DNA of 28,376 bases from UBA5614 sp034678545 (GCA_034678545.1 JAXDBS010000081.1:1-28376), one strand, 5' to 3'. Positions 7,882-16,119 are shown, counted from the first letter of the stretch. Program-made: numbers and translations. Notes: generated by a model not told the origin, from the letters alone.

Positions 7882-9939
7882 TTACTTGAGTAAAGTCATT
7901 TTTCCGGCCAGGACAGTGCTGCCGCAACTTATTGTATAGCAGTATGTTCCGCTGGTCAGGAGCTTGCCCAGCTGGTCCGTCCCGTCCCAGAAAAGCTCAT
8001 GCACGCCTTTACCTCGGACATTGACCGCCAGGACTTTGACCAGCTCACCTTTGACATTGTAGATTTTAATCAGGGCCGGGCCCTTGAGATCGGCCAGCAC
8101 ATTGAACCTGATGCTCGTGCCCCTGCCAAAGGGATTGGGAAAATTGCCCAGCAGTTTGATCTGCGCGGCTGGCGTGGGCTGGATGTCTTCATCAGTACCA
8201 GTGCCTCCAGAAAATTCAGTAAACACGCAGATCACGCCGTATGCAACGCTGATCGAGATGATCTCCTGCTTCAGTTCCAAAGCCGCGCTGGAATTGGGAT
8301 CCAGAAGATAATAGTCCACCAGCAGCTTTTCGATCTTCTGCTTGGCCCAGAGCTTGGGCAGGAAACTGAAAGTGGCGACGGAATCCTCTGTCAGATAGAT
8401 GGGATACTGGTAGGTGACCTGCTGGTTGTAGGCTTGGCCGGAAAAGGTGATGGAAGCTGTTTGCGGCTGGCTGTAACGTCCGCTGACGATCATCTGCTTG
8501 CCCAGATAGAGATTGGGCAGAGGTTGCGGATATACCTCAGCAACAGCATCGGGTGGAGACACGGTAAAGGTCGGGTTCAGCATCACGGGATTTTGGATGC
8601 TGTTGTAAAAATCGGTCAGGACCTGGTTCAGGTTGCTGTCACCCAGAAAGGTCGCCAAGCCGCTGTGATGCGTTGCCAGCAAGGTCAGCAGCTGCCGGTT
8701 CACGTCGTTTCCGATCCCAAAGTTAAAAAGGAAAACGCCTGTCTCCGTCTGGTTGACAAGATTATCAACATGGTTCACAAGCTGCTGGGTATTGGTAATG
8801 CCTGTGGTCGCCTGGCCATCGGTCAGGAAAATGATGATGTTGGCGGTGCTGTCGGAAGCCGTGTCAAACTGCGGAACGGCAGTGGAAAAGGCTCCGGATA
8901 TATTGGTCAGGCCTGTGGCGGTCAAACCGTTGATCCAACTGAGGGCCTGGCTGACATTGGCCGGCGTGTTTTGCTGATGGCCCGTCCACAGCGAAGTCAC
9001 ATCCGTGGCAAAGGAAACTAGGTTGAAGCGGTCTTCGTCATTGAGATGATTGACGATATAGCTGGCAGCGCTTTTAGCCTGCTGCATCTTGTTGCCGTAC
9101 ATACTGCCGGAGCGATCTATGATGAGGGTGAAGACCTTATTGATTACCTGTGTGATGTTGGAGGGGTCAGGTTCGGCGATGAAGGAAAAGAATCCGTGGC
9201 CATAAGTGTCGGGAGGGCTCGTTATCATGGTGCTCATGGCCCAGAGTCCTAGCTCCTCCGCGCTCAAGGCATAGCGCACCTGATAATCCAGATTAGGGAT
9301 CTGGTTGAATGCATGATAATGAATCGTGGCCGTGTGCCCATCGTTGCCGACATCTGCGCCAGTGTGGCTGAGCAGTTGAAATCCCGTGATGGTCCTGACG
9401 GAATGCAGGGTCAGGTCCAAAGCCTGGGTCTGGATGGAGGCATAGGAGATCTGGGTGCTGTTGTTTCTAAGTAACAGGTCCACATTGCCATATGCGTAGG
9501 GTAAAAGCTGCACATAGGTCAGCTCGATCGACAAATTGTCCGAGGGCAGCAAGGAAGTGTTGAAATCAAATTTAAGGGGATGAGGTCCCAGATAGGTTTG
9601 ATAATTGTATGGGAGCTGGTTGACTCCGCTGCCGCCGCCGCCTGAAGCGGACACATTGGCCTCCATCCAGATCCCGTTCCAGAACCAGCGCAGCTGGGTG
9701 GCGCTGGCACCGTCCGGCAAGGGATAATAATAGCGCGGCGCGATCGGCGAGTTGTACTGGTTGAAGAATACTTCCCTGACCGTGACCACGGCGATCTGAT
9801 TCTCTACATTCACATCATAGGAACAGCGCCGCAGGTTTGTGTTGAGAAGTGGGTTCAGCACCGCGTTCACGACAACACCAGCACCGAAAAGCGTAAGACA
9901 AAGGCTGGCCATGGCAAATGCCAAAAACATGCGTTTCAT
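7882..9939 (-). CDS. Secreted VIT + vWA domain protein with C-terminal FlgD-like/type IX-type sorting domain
   Basis: This 685-residue protein is predicted to be exported. The ATG at 9939 has GGAGG six bases upstream and gives a signal peptide ending at LFGAG; the frame runs 11 codons further up without support. Residues about 20-150 resemble a VIT (inter-alpha-trypsin inhibitor) domain. A von Willebrand A domain follows, with a complete-looking MIDAS start, D275-R-S-G-S (in LIIDRSGSM), and LTDG around Asp374, so metal-dependent ligand binding is plausible. After a linker region, the last 85-90 residues (about 595-685) begin with NFPNPF and continue IKIYNVKGELVKVL...ELFWDGTDQLGKLL, the FlgD-like Ig/type IX-type tail used for surface sorting in the FCB group. 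It is divergent from another tail-bearing secreted gene at 10207. The ligand is unknown; adhesion or an envelope role is inference. Confidence 0.88.
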   Translation of the reverse strand: MKRMFLAFAMASLCLTLFGAGVVVNAVLNPLLNTNLRRCSYDVNVENQIAVVTVREVFFNQYNSPIAPRYYYPLPDGASATQLRWFWNGIWMEANVSASGGGGSGVNQLPYNYQTYLGPHPLKFDFNTSLLPSDNLSIELTYVQLLPYAYGNVDLLLRNNSTQISYASIQTQALDLTLHSVRTITGFQLLSHTGADVGNDGHTATIHYHAFNQIPNLDYQVRYALSAEELGLWAMSTMITSPPDTYGHGFFSFIAEPDPSNITQVINKVFTLIIDRSGSMYGNKMQQAKSAASYIVNHLNDEDRFNLVSFATDVTSLWTGHQQNTPANVSQALSWINGLTATGLTNISGAFSTAVPQFDTASDSTANIIIFLTDGQATTGITNTQQLVNHVDNLVNQTETGVFLFNFGIGNDVNRQLLTLLATHHSGLATFLGDSNLNQVLTDFYNSIQNPVMLNPTFTVSPPDAVAEVYPQPLPNLYLGKQMIVSGRYSQPQTASITFSGQAYNQQVTYQYPIYLTEDSVATFSFLPKLWAKQKIEKLLVDYYLLDPNSSAALELKQEIISISVAYGVICVFTEFSGGTGTDEDIQPTPAAQIKLLGNFPNPFGRGTSIRFNVLADLKGPALIKIYNVKGELVKVLAVNVRGKGVHELFWDGTDQLGKLLTSGTYCYTISCGSTVLAGKMTLLK

Positions 9940-9979
9940 TATTCCTCCCTGTTTCCTGGTCTTGCGCCACAAGGCCGCG

Positions 9980-10008
9980 AATATAAAGGCTGATTAGATT
10001 TACAGCAA
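9980..10008 (-). promoter_or_regulatory. Candidate promoter of the VIT/vWA gene
   Basis: On the minus strand TTGCTG (10008-10003) and TATATT (9985-9980) are separated by exactly 17 nt. The -10 box is a 5/6 match and lies about 40 nt upstream of the ATG at 9939. Unlike most upstream regions in this window, this one has a good -10 and a weak -35. Confidence 0.45.
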
Positions 10009-10095
10009 TTAACATTCCATTTTTTTATTAATCCGGCAAACAGACAAATTTTTACTAACCCGTAAGCCAGCCGCATTGCCGCCGGAAAAAACTGC

Positions 10096-10206
10096 TTGAC
10101 ATATCTAAGCCATTCTAAAAGTAAACTGAAATCTGTTGAACAGAGGGCAGTAATCCCTAGCTCTTCCAAAGAGTGATTTTTTAAAAAACGTCCCTAGGAG
10201 GATACC
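10096..10206 (+). promoter_or_regulatory. Leader of the 10207 gene: TTGACA box, hairpins, AGGAGG
   Basis: TTGACA occurs at 10096-10101, 111 nt from the start codon and without a clear -10 box at 17 nt. The leader then contains a short hairpin (CTCTT-cca-AAGAG at 10161-10173), a perfect TTTTTTAAAAAA palindrome (10177-10188), and TCCCTAG twice (10154-10160 and 10191-10197). The second TCCCTAG runs into AGGAGG (10196-10201), five bases before the TTG start. Structure this close to the ribosome-binding site might influence translation (inference). Confidence 0.4.
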
Positions 10207-12420
10207 TTGAAGAAACAGCTAATCACCGTCCTCTTCCTTGTTGCCGCGGTTCTGCTGCTGGCTGACGTCACGGCCAGGACCGCTCAGGGAGAGTCATTTC
10301 GCAGGCCATCCCGCTCCCGCACGGAAGTGATCGCCTACCAGGAAACCTTTGAAACCGGCGCTACCGGTTGGACCTTCTCGCCGACTTCCGGCACCAATCA
10401 GCTCTGGCATGTGGATACTGTTAATGACGCGCCGTCTCCCACGCATGCCATGGTCAACCAGAATGCCAGCGGGACTTATAATCCCAGCATGCTGAATTAT
10501 CTGATCTCTCCGTCGATTACCCTGCCCCTGTCCGGCGGGATCAAAGCCGACCTGATGATGAAGGGGAACTTCGACGATCCCAATAATCCGCCCACCAGCG
10601 CGGCCGTGACGGACTATTGGTATTGGGACATTTCTCCCGACAACGGCTTGCACTGGTACCGCATGAGCAATCCCTACAACGATCCCAATGGTATCAATTA
10701 TGTCTTTATCGATGCTCCTTCAGAATGGTCCTTTGTGACGGAAAGCTACACCGGCCTGGACGGCCTCATCAGTGATTATGCAGGTTATACGGTGAAGTTC
10801 CGTATCTGTTTCAAGTCCGATGCAGACACTCCGATAGGAACCGGCATCATGATCGACAACTTTACCATATACAATGATGTTTTCCTGCCTCCCCCCACCA
10901 ACCTGACCGCCACCCTGGACGAAGAGAACGTCGACCTGGCTTGGACGGCGCCGCCTTCCGGTTTCTCCACTGAGACTATTACATCTACTAATTCGGATTG
11001 GACATCCTATGTCTCCGATGCCGAAAGTTATGCCATGAAGATCGTGAATCCCTTCGATGCCCCCCTGCAGTTGCACGGCGTAAAATTCATGCTCTACCGC
11101 CAGAACAGCGCCCCCATCTCAGGTAATCCCAATATCCATGTTTACAGCGAGGCGGGCGGTTTTCCCGATCTTGAAATCGCTACCGTCATGGGCGTTACCA
11201 ACATCCCCAACTGGAGTTGGAAAGAGGTGGACATCACTTCCTTCAACGTGATGATCCCCGCCAACGGAGCTGTGTTTGTCGGCATCAGCAATGTCAGCGA
11301 TGTGGATGATCAGGGCCTGCTCTGCGATTCCACCAGCACCGTGCCCAATTCGTTTGCCCTCTTTGAAGGCATTTGGGATACCCTGGGGAATACATATGAC
11401 GGCCTCTCCAATTGCGCCCTGGCCGGCACCTATTGGGTTGACGACCCCTTTGCCCCGGTCCTGACAGGCTTCAAGGTCTATCATTCTCTTACCATGGCCG
11501 GTCCCTTCGACCTGATCAACACCATCGTCGGAGGCACCAATGTCAGCTATGAACACACTACCCCTGTAGCCGGACAGGTCAATTATTACTACGTTACAGG
11601 CGTGTTTGACACATATGAGTCAGAACCTTCCAATGTCGTTTCCATCGACCTGATCGGATTGCTATATACTGAAATCTTCAATGATGACGGAACTTCCGAC
11701 CAGAATTTCAACCTGGGAGCCTCCGCTTCCTCGGCCGTTAAATTCGTCACCGACCCCAATGCGGAGATCTTTTATTCCAAGGTCTATCTGAATGCTGTTG
11801 GCAACAGTGCCCTGATCATAAGAATCTATGACGCGGACGGAACGGGCGGGCTGCCCGGTACCATGCTCCTGCAGTATACGGCGGCAGTCAACACACTGGC
11901 CCCGGGCTGGAACAACCTTCCCCTGCCCTTAGCCAACATTGTGGTCGATCCGGATGGTGTTTTCTACATAGCCGTGGTCGAATATGCCAGCGCTCCCACT
12001 TTTGCCTTGGATACGAACAATACAGGTCACAGCTGGAAACGGCTCACCTCCAGCGGAGCCTGGACTCCGATCACCGAAGGCGATGTAATGATCCGCGCCC
12101 TGGTCAGCTGGGGCTCTGCCAGCGACGACTATGTCGATATTACTCCTGTCAGCAACCTGAACAGCTATCCCAATCCCTTTGTGCAGCAGACGGACATTTC
12201 CTTCGACCTGAAGCAGCCTGGTCCTGTCAGCGTGAATATCTACAACCTGAAAGGCCAGTTGGTCCGCTGCCTGACTGATCAGAATCTGGGCAAAGGAAGC
12301 CATGTTCTTTCCTGGGACGGCAAAGATGATAAGGGCGCTACGATCAGCGCCGGCCTCTACTTCTGCAGAATTACTTCGGACGGAGTCTCCCAGACCCGTA
12401 AGCTGGTCAGGACCAGATAA
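10207..12420 (+). CDS. Large secreted multidomain beta-sandwich protein with C-terminal FlgD-like/type IX-type sorting domain
   Basis: This 737-residue exported protein starts at TTG, chosen because AGGAGG lies five bases upstream and the frame gives a signal peptide (LITVLFLVAAVLLLADVTA). Residues about 43-225 look like a jelly-roll module of the choice-of-anchor/MAM-like type (ETFETGATGWTF ... MIDNFTIYND). An FnIII domain starts at 228 (PPTNLTATLDEENVDLAW), stops near 253, and resumes near 418 (LTGFKVYHSLTMAGPFDLI) to 482. The stretch between (about 255-408) is a separate domain that resembles the one at about 487-640: both have a strand pattern ending IHVYSEAGGFPD or IRIYDADGTGGLPG, followed by a VFVGISN or VFYIAVVEY strand. 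The tail (about 650-737) has SYPNPF, VNIYNLKGQLVRCL and LSWDGKDDKG. No catalytic motif is seen. A surface or adhesive role is inference. Confidence 0.85.
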   Translation: MKKQLITVLFLVAAVLLLADVTARTAQGESFRRPSRSRTEVIAYQETFETGATGWTFSPTSGTNQLWHVDTVNDAPSPTHAMVNQNASGTYNPSMLNYLISPSITLPLSGGIKADLMMKGNFDDPNNPPTSAAVTDYWYWDISPDNGLHWYRMSNPYNDPNGINYVFIDAPSEWSFVTESYTGLDGLISDYAGYTVKFRICFKSDADTPIGTGIMIDNFTIYNDVFLPPPTNLTATLDEENVDLAWTAPPSGFSTETITSTNSDWTSYVSDAESYAMKIVNPFDAPLQLHGVKFMLYRQNSAPISGNPNIHVYSEAGGFPDLEIATVMGVTNIPNWSWKEVDITSFNVMIPANGAVFVGISNVSDVDDQGLLCDSTSTVPNSFALFEGIWDTLGNTYDGLSNCALAGTYWVDDPFAPVLTGFKVYHSLTMAGPFDLINTIVGGTNVSYEHTTPVAGQVNYYYVTGVFDTYESEPSNVVSIDLIGLLYTEIFNDDGTSDQNFNLGASASSAVKFVTDPNAEIFYSKVYLNAVGNSALIIRIYDADGTGGLPGTMLLQYTAAVNTLAPGWNNLPLPLANIVVDPDGVFYIAVVEYASAPTFALDTNNTGHSWKRLTSSGAWTPITEGDVMIRALVSWGSASDDYVDITPVSNLNSYPNPFVQQTDISFDLKQPGPVSVNIYNLKGQLVRCLTDQNLGKGSHVLSWDGKDDKGATISAGLYFCRITSDGVSQTRKLVRTR

Positions 12421-12433
12421 ACCTCAACAGAAT

Positions 12434-12475
12434 AAAAAAAGAGATGCTCTTTCGGGAGTATCTCTTTTTTTTTTT
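12434..12475 (+). terminator. Strong rho-independent terminator after the 10207 gene
   Basis: AAAAAAAGAGAT pairs perfectly with ATCTCTTTTTTT. The stem continues through GCTC/GGAGT with G-U pairs and closes on a TTCG-type loop. An 11-base T run follows the GC-containing stem. It starts 14 nt after the TAA stop. Confidence 0.92.
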
Positions 12476-12519
12476 ACCAGCCGGCAATCCCTACAAAGAG
12501 CAATGCCAAAACAATCTTA

Positions 12520-12548
12520 TTGACAATTTGATTGCTGCCTCGCAATAA
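12520..12548 (+). promoter_or_regulatory. Candidate promoter of the TPR gene
   Basis: TTGACA at 12520-12525 is followed after 17 nt by CAATAA, a weak -10 candidate. The hexamer lies 67 nt upstream of the ATG at 12587. It directly follows the terminator of the previous gene, which supports a new transcription start here. Confidence 0.5.
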
Positions 12549-12586
12549 AAACTTTGTTTTGCCATAATGAAGTTAAGAGGTGATTC

Positions 12587-14356
12587 ATGCACCTTAACAC
12601 TGTTCTGAACAGTGCACTGTCCGGTCTTGCCAGTCATTGGGAAATGTGGCTGAGCCTGTTCCTGGGCGCCATCGTTACTGTCATCATCGCTTATGTCATC
12701 TATCGCATCCAGAAAAAGGAAACCAGCCTTCACAAACAGGAGCATGATTCCAAGCTGCAAAGGATAGAGCAACTGCACCTGCAGGATTCGGAAAAAATCC
12801 GGGTTTTGTATGAACTCATCATTCAGTCCCAGAAAGGCTCTCTGGGAGACATGGAAGAGGCTGTCCTGGAGCAGAGAATTGAAGCGGCCGCTGACGCAAT
12901 AACCGAGCAGGACTCCAACCACGCGCAAGCTCTGAAAGCCATTGCCGATAAGGAAAAGGATAGGGCGGACGACCTGCTGGATAAGATCGCCAAACAGGAG
13001 CATGACCTCATCGAAGTTTATTATCTGCGTCAGATGAATGAGTATCGCAATGGAAACTACAACGAAGCGATCAAGTGGTGCCGCAAGATCCTTGACCTGG
13101 AACCAGACAATTTCGACGCCCTGGCAGACCTTATCCAGAACCTGAATAAAACAGCTCAACACAAGGAAGCCCGTGAACTCGCCCTGGCCAAATTGGAAGA
13201 ACTGGACAAACAGACCCCGCCCGATAACGAAAAACGTTTTTCACTGCTCTACAGAATAATATCTTCCTTTGATCCGGGAGCAGAGCCGGACCTAGCCGAA
13301 CAATATGTTCGAAGAACACGGGAATTGGTACTGCACGCTTTCGGAGAGCAGAGTTACCAGATGGCCATTGTATACACCGTTCAGGGGCTGGTACGACATG
13401 AAAAACAGCAGTTCAAAGAAAGCGAAGAGTGCTACCGGAAAGCACTTGCCATTCCTGATTTAAGCACCGACAAGGCTAAGAGCAACCGCAACAGTACACT
13501 GGTCAACCTGGGAATTCTTTACAACTCCCTGGGCCGCTACAAAGAAGGGCTTAAGCTCTTTCACGAAGCTTACACACAAATGCTGTCGGTTCTCGGCGAC
13601 GGGCACCCGTCTCTGATACACCCCCTATCCGGCTTGGGAACCATCAATTGCTACCTGGGAAATTATCCCGAAGCAGACAAGTACTTCCAGAAGGCAGTGG
13701 ACATTGGTACTGCCAGGTTGGGCAGAAACCACAACAGTACCCAGCATGCGCTGATGAATCTGGCTTCTCTGTACGCCTACCAGGATAAGCTTGCCGAGTC
13801 TGAGCAGATTGTGAAGGAAGTTCTGGCCGTGCAAACGTCCAAGGAAAACCCTGATAACATCTATACAGCCAGGCTGCTTAGCCATCTTGGCAATTCACTT
13901 GGCAGGCAGAAAAAGTATGAGGAGCAGGAAGAAGTGGTGCGCAGAGCCCTGAAGATATGGGAAGAGAATCCCGGGGTCCAGGAAGGCCTGAAACGCTCGA
14001 CCCTGATCACCCTCGCCAGTATTCATGAACGCAAGGGCGAGTTCAAGGAAACCGAGGATATCTTTCTCAAGGTTCTGAATGACATGCGTAACGACGGACA
14101 GTCATCTACCCTCCACGGGGCGGTAGCTATCAAGAGCCTGGCAGAATTTTACCTGCGGCAGGAACGTTGGGCCGAAGCGGAACAGCTTTTCCAAGAGTCA
14201 ATTGCCTTCTTCGAGGAAAAAGCCCCGGATAGCGATTCCTTCCCCCCCACCCTTGCCGGTTATGCCAATGTCCTGGAGCATTTGGGCCGAAAATCTGAGG
14301 CCGAAGAACTCAATACACGGGCTCAGGTTTTAAAGCAAAAAAAGGAACAAAAGTAA
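12587..14356 (+). CDS. Membrane-anchored tetratricopeptide repeat protein
   Basis: The 589-residue protein has one N-terminal transmembrane helix (about residues 19-40, WLSLFLGAIVTVIIAYVIY), then a charged, coiled-coil-prone region (about 42-135), then TPR units to near the C terminus. The TPRs are of the longer kinesin-light-chain type, with about 42-residue spacing: for example STLVNLGILYNSLGRYKEGL, HPLSGLGTINCYLGNYPEAD, ALMNLASLYAYQDKLAESE and ARLLSHLGNSLGRQKKYEEQ. The ATG has AGAGGTG six bases upstream. No enzyme domain, NB-ARC or CHAT protease domain is attached, so it looks like a scaffold. Whether the repeats face the cytoplasm or periplasm is not decided by the sequence: the basic stretch after the helix (YRIQKKE) suggests a cytoplasmic C terminus. 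No partner gene is evident. Confidence 0.85.
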   Translation: MHLNTVLNSALSGLASHWEMWLSLFLGAIVTVIIAYVIYRIQKKETSLHKQEHDSKLQRIEQLHLQDSEKIRVLYELIIQSQKGSLGDMEEAVLEQRIEAAADAITEQDSNHAQALKAIADKEKDRADDLLDKIAKQEHDLIEVYYLRQMNEYRNGNYNEAIKWCRKILDLEPDNFDALADLIQNLNKTAQHKEARELALAKLEELDKQTPPDNEKRFSLLYRIISSFDPGAEPDLAEQYVRRTRELVLHAFGEQSYQMAIVYTVQGLVRHEKQQFKESEECYRKALAIPDLSTDKAKSNRNSTLVNLGILYNSLGRYKEGLKLFHEAYTQMLSVLGDGHPSLIHPLSGLGTINCYLGNYPEADKYFQKAVDIGTARLGRNHNSTQHALMNLASLYAYQDKLAESEQIVKEVLAVQTSKENPDNIYTARLLSHLGNSLGRQKKYEEQEEVVRRALKIWEENPGVQEGLKRSTLITLASIHERKGEFKETEDIFLKVLNDMRNDGQSSTLHGAVAIKSLAEFYLRQERWAEAEQLFQESIAFFEEKAPDSDSFPPTLAGYANVLEHLGRKSEAEELNTRAQVLKQKKEQK

Positions 14357-14421
14357 AATCAGCTTCCCCCTTTACAGGCTGACATTCTCGCCCCCGCCTT
14401 TGAATGAAATGCAGAATTATC

Positions 14422-14466
14422 TTGACAATCATACTGCATCAGATATGTTTGCATGATAAACATGTC
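14422..14466 (+). promoter_or_regulatory. Candidate promoter with overlapping palindromic operator, upstream of membrane protein/wHTH pair
   Basis: TTGACA (14422-14427) is followed after 16 nt by TATGTT (14444-14449, a 4/6 -10 match). An inverted repeat overlaps this -10: GATATGTTT (14442-14450) and AAACATGTC (14458-14466), with 8 of 9 positions complementary and a 7-nt spacer. The second gene of the transcription unit is a winged-helix regulator, so autoregulation through this site is a reasonable inference. Confidence 0.5.
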
Positions 14467-14484
14467 TGTGCCTAAGGAGGCGAC

Positions 14485-15090
14485 GTGAAAGACGATCCAA
14501 TCAAACAGGTTGAAACTGATGTTATGCACGAACAGAAGCACCGCGATGGCATTCCCCAGATCGCGATGGGATTGTTTTTGATGTTCATCGCCGTCCTTAT
14601 GCAGCAGGGCAGAGGTTCTTTCCTTGGCATATTCATAGTTTTCATCCCGCTGGTCATCAACATCCTGCGCAAACGATTCACCTATCCCCGGGTCGGGTAT
14701 GCCGAGTTGCACGACAAAGCAGCCTTCCGAAAACAGGGATTGTGGCTGGTGGCAGGACTTCTCCTCTCGGGTCTGGCAGTCATGCTGGCGGTGCAAAATC
14801 ATCTTCTTCCCCCCTCTGTGCAGGTGAACCTGCATCTCTGGGCGTTGGCCTTCATCGCTTTTATCGTGCTGGCCCTGCTGGCCCTCAATTACATGCGGGA
14901 GCGAAATTCCATTCTGCTGTTCTACGCGGGCTTCATCCTGCTGTTTGCCCTGGCCGTATGGCTCTTCAAGCTCAGCAATGATGTAACTCACCTGATCCTG
15001 TTCTGCTTCGGATTGCTCAATTTCATCTACGGCAGCACAGCCCTATTGGTTTTCATCCGAAAGCACCCGGTGCTGCCAGATGAAGACTAA
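14485..15090 (+). CDS. Polytopic membrane protein, partner of a winged-helix regulator
   Basis: I do not recognise a named family. The 201-residue product starts at GTG, with AAGGAGG ending four bases upstream. It has a hydrophilic N terminus (about residues 1-22), then roughly six hydrophobic segments (near 25-42, 45-61, 86-104, 117-137, 142-161 and 167-190) with short loops and an acidic C terminus (LPDED). No transport or enzyme motif is visible. The last 11 nt overlap the start of the winged-helix gene at 15080. Pairs of a small membrane protein with a winged-helix protein of this kind are common in bacteria, where the membrane protein is usually uncharacterised. Confidence 0.8.
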   Translation: MKDDPIKQVETDVMHEQKHRDGIPQIAMGLFLMFIAVLMQQGRGSFLGIFIVFIPLVINILRKRFTYPRVGYAELHDKAAFRKQGLWLVAGLLLSGLAVMLAVQNHLLPPSVQVNLHLWALAFIAFIVLALLALNYMRERNSILLFYAGFILLFALAVWLFKLSNDVTHLILFCFGLLNFIYGSTALLVFIRKHPVLPDED

Positions 15091-15397
15091 AGCCGTTACG
15101 GACAGCATCAGCCTGGAGGAGATAGACCGCGTAATCCATGAGCCGGCCAGGCTCAATATCATGCTCTACCTCTACGTGGTGGAAAAGGCTGATTTCGTTT
15201 ACCTGGTGCACCAGACCCGCCTCACCAGGGGTAATCTTTCGGTGCATCTGCAGAAACTCGAACAAAACGGATACGTGGAGATACTCAAGGAATTCGTCAA
15301 CCGCATCCCCCACACCCTGGTACGCCTGACCCGCCGGGGCAGGATCGCTTTCGAGCAATACAAAGACAATATTCTCAGCGTGTTGGGAAAAATCTGA
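15080..15397 (+). CDS. Winged-helix DNA-binding regulator (MarR/ArsR-like)
   Basis: This 105-residue protein is essentially one winged helix-turn-helix domain. Helix 1 is near IDRVIHEPARLNIMLYLYVV, the recognition region is near TRLTRGNLSVHLQKLEQNGY, and the wing is ILKEFVNRIPHTLVRLTRRG. This resembles the winged-helix family often annotated as HTH_34/transcriptional regulator (PF13601-like, by recollection). The ATG lies inside the end of the preceding membrane gene (11-nt overlap), and its ribosome-binding site is poor, so translational coupling is likely. No metal-binding cysteine pair of ArsR type is visible, and I see no effector domain. Its target may be the palindrome at 14442-14466 in front of its own operon (inference). 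Confidence 0.88.
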   Translation: MKTKAVTDSISLEEIDRVIHEPARLNIMLYLYVVEKADFVYLVHQTRLTRGNLSVHLQKLEQNGYVEILKEFVNRIPHTLVRLTRRGRIAFEQYKDNILSVLGKI

Positions 15398-15505
15398 ACA
15401 GTCCTTCATAATCAACATTTGCATTCCTCTATGGCCCGTGGATAGAAAAGCGTCAAAAAATCCCTTGACATAAAAACACCGATTCCATTTCTTTCAGATG
15501 AAACT

Positions 15506-16087
15506 TTGCTATTGAGTGAACATCAAACAAACTGTTTATTCTGTTTTGTGTCAGTGAGAACTTCCACCTTCCTGACCTTTGCCAACAGCCGGCATTTGGT
15601 CATAAACGGAATCAGTTTCCCCTCCTCCTCGGGAGCCTCCTACAACATTGCCAAGACAAATAGCGCTTGGACAATCAGTGTTAACGGCGCCTCCGGCAGC
15701 TTTGCCGGCGAGGACTATGAAAACGACCCCTACGGCCGCATCGATTGACAGCTCGCTATGCCCAACCTGACTATAACCTCCTTCATGGTTTCAGATTACA
15801 CCCCTTAAGTCGCAGACCAGGTGACATACTCAGTCACGGTTCTGAATGCTTCCTCCTACTCCACCGGCAGCAGCTTCAGCGTTCACCTGTTTAGGAACAG
15901 GCCAACCTCTCCGGGCTGGTCTGTTATGGGAGATGATGTTGTTACCTGCGTTCCGTTCAATGCCAATGATACTGTCACCGTATACTTCTCCGGCGTGTAT
16001 TCCATGACGGCGGAAAACTGGATCTCATGGGCCTTGCTGGATCCGGAACGCGCCAGCCCGGCGTCAGGCCAAACCTTGATCAGCAGT
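15506..16087 (+). pseudogene. Remnant of a secreted CARDB-domain protein with two in-frame stops
   Basis: One reading frame runs through this stretch and is broken by TGA at 15746-15748 and TAA at about 15806-15808. The frame is the same on both sides of both stops and reads as coherent beta-sandwich protein: HLVINGISFPSSSGASYNI, then stop, then QLAMPNLTITSFMVSDYTP, stop, VADQVTYSVTVLNASSYSTG and FSVHLFRNRP. The latter part matches a CARDB domain (cell-adhesion related, bacterial). Single-base changes would restore codons such as Trp or Arg for TGA and Glu for TAA. The N terminus has no credible signal peptide or ribosome-binding site; the only start candidates are TTG at 15506 and GTG at 15516 in another frame. 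A TTGACA box at 15465 and a terminator at 16088 suggest the borders of the former gene. Other genes here use TGA and TAA as ordinary stops, so recoding is unlikely. Confidence 0.6.
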
Positions 16088-16119
16088 GGCGGGGATGCAT
16101 GCGTCCCCGCCTTTTCTTT
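16088..16119 (+). terminator. Rho-independent terminator after the CARDB pseudogene
   Basis: GGCGGGGA and TCCCCGCC form a perfect 8-bp GC-rich stem with an 8-nt loop (TGCATGCG), followed directly by TTTTCTTT. The open frame that runs across it to 16276 is therefore probably not coding beyond this point. It marks the end of the ancestral transcription unit. Confidence 0.85.

Noticed and set aside
7999..9021. Long plus-strand open frame (340 codons) opposite the VIT/vWA gene
   Set aside because: The minus strand carries a signal peptide, MIDAS motif and sorting domain; the plus frame has no domain or start signal.
12587..15397. A defence system made of the TPR protein, membrane protein and winged-helix protein
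   Set aside because: No nuclease, NTPase, protease or toxin domain is present, the TPR gene has its own promoter, and 128 nt separate it from the next gene.
15746..15808. Stop-codon recoding (TGA or TAA read as sense) in the CARDB frame
   Set aside because: Other genes in the window end normally with TGA and TAA, no selenocysteine element is apparent, and two different stops would have to be recoded. A pseudogene is simpler.
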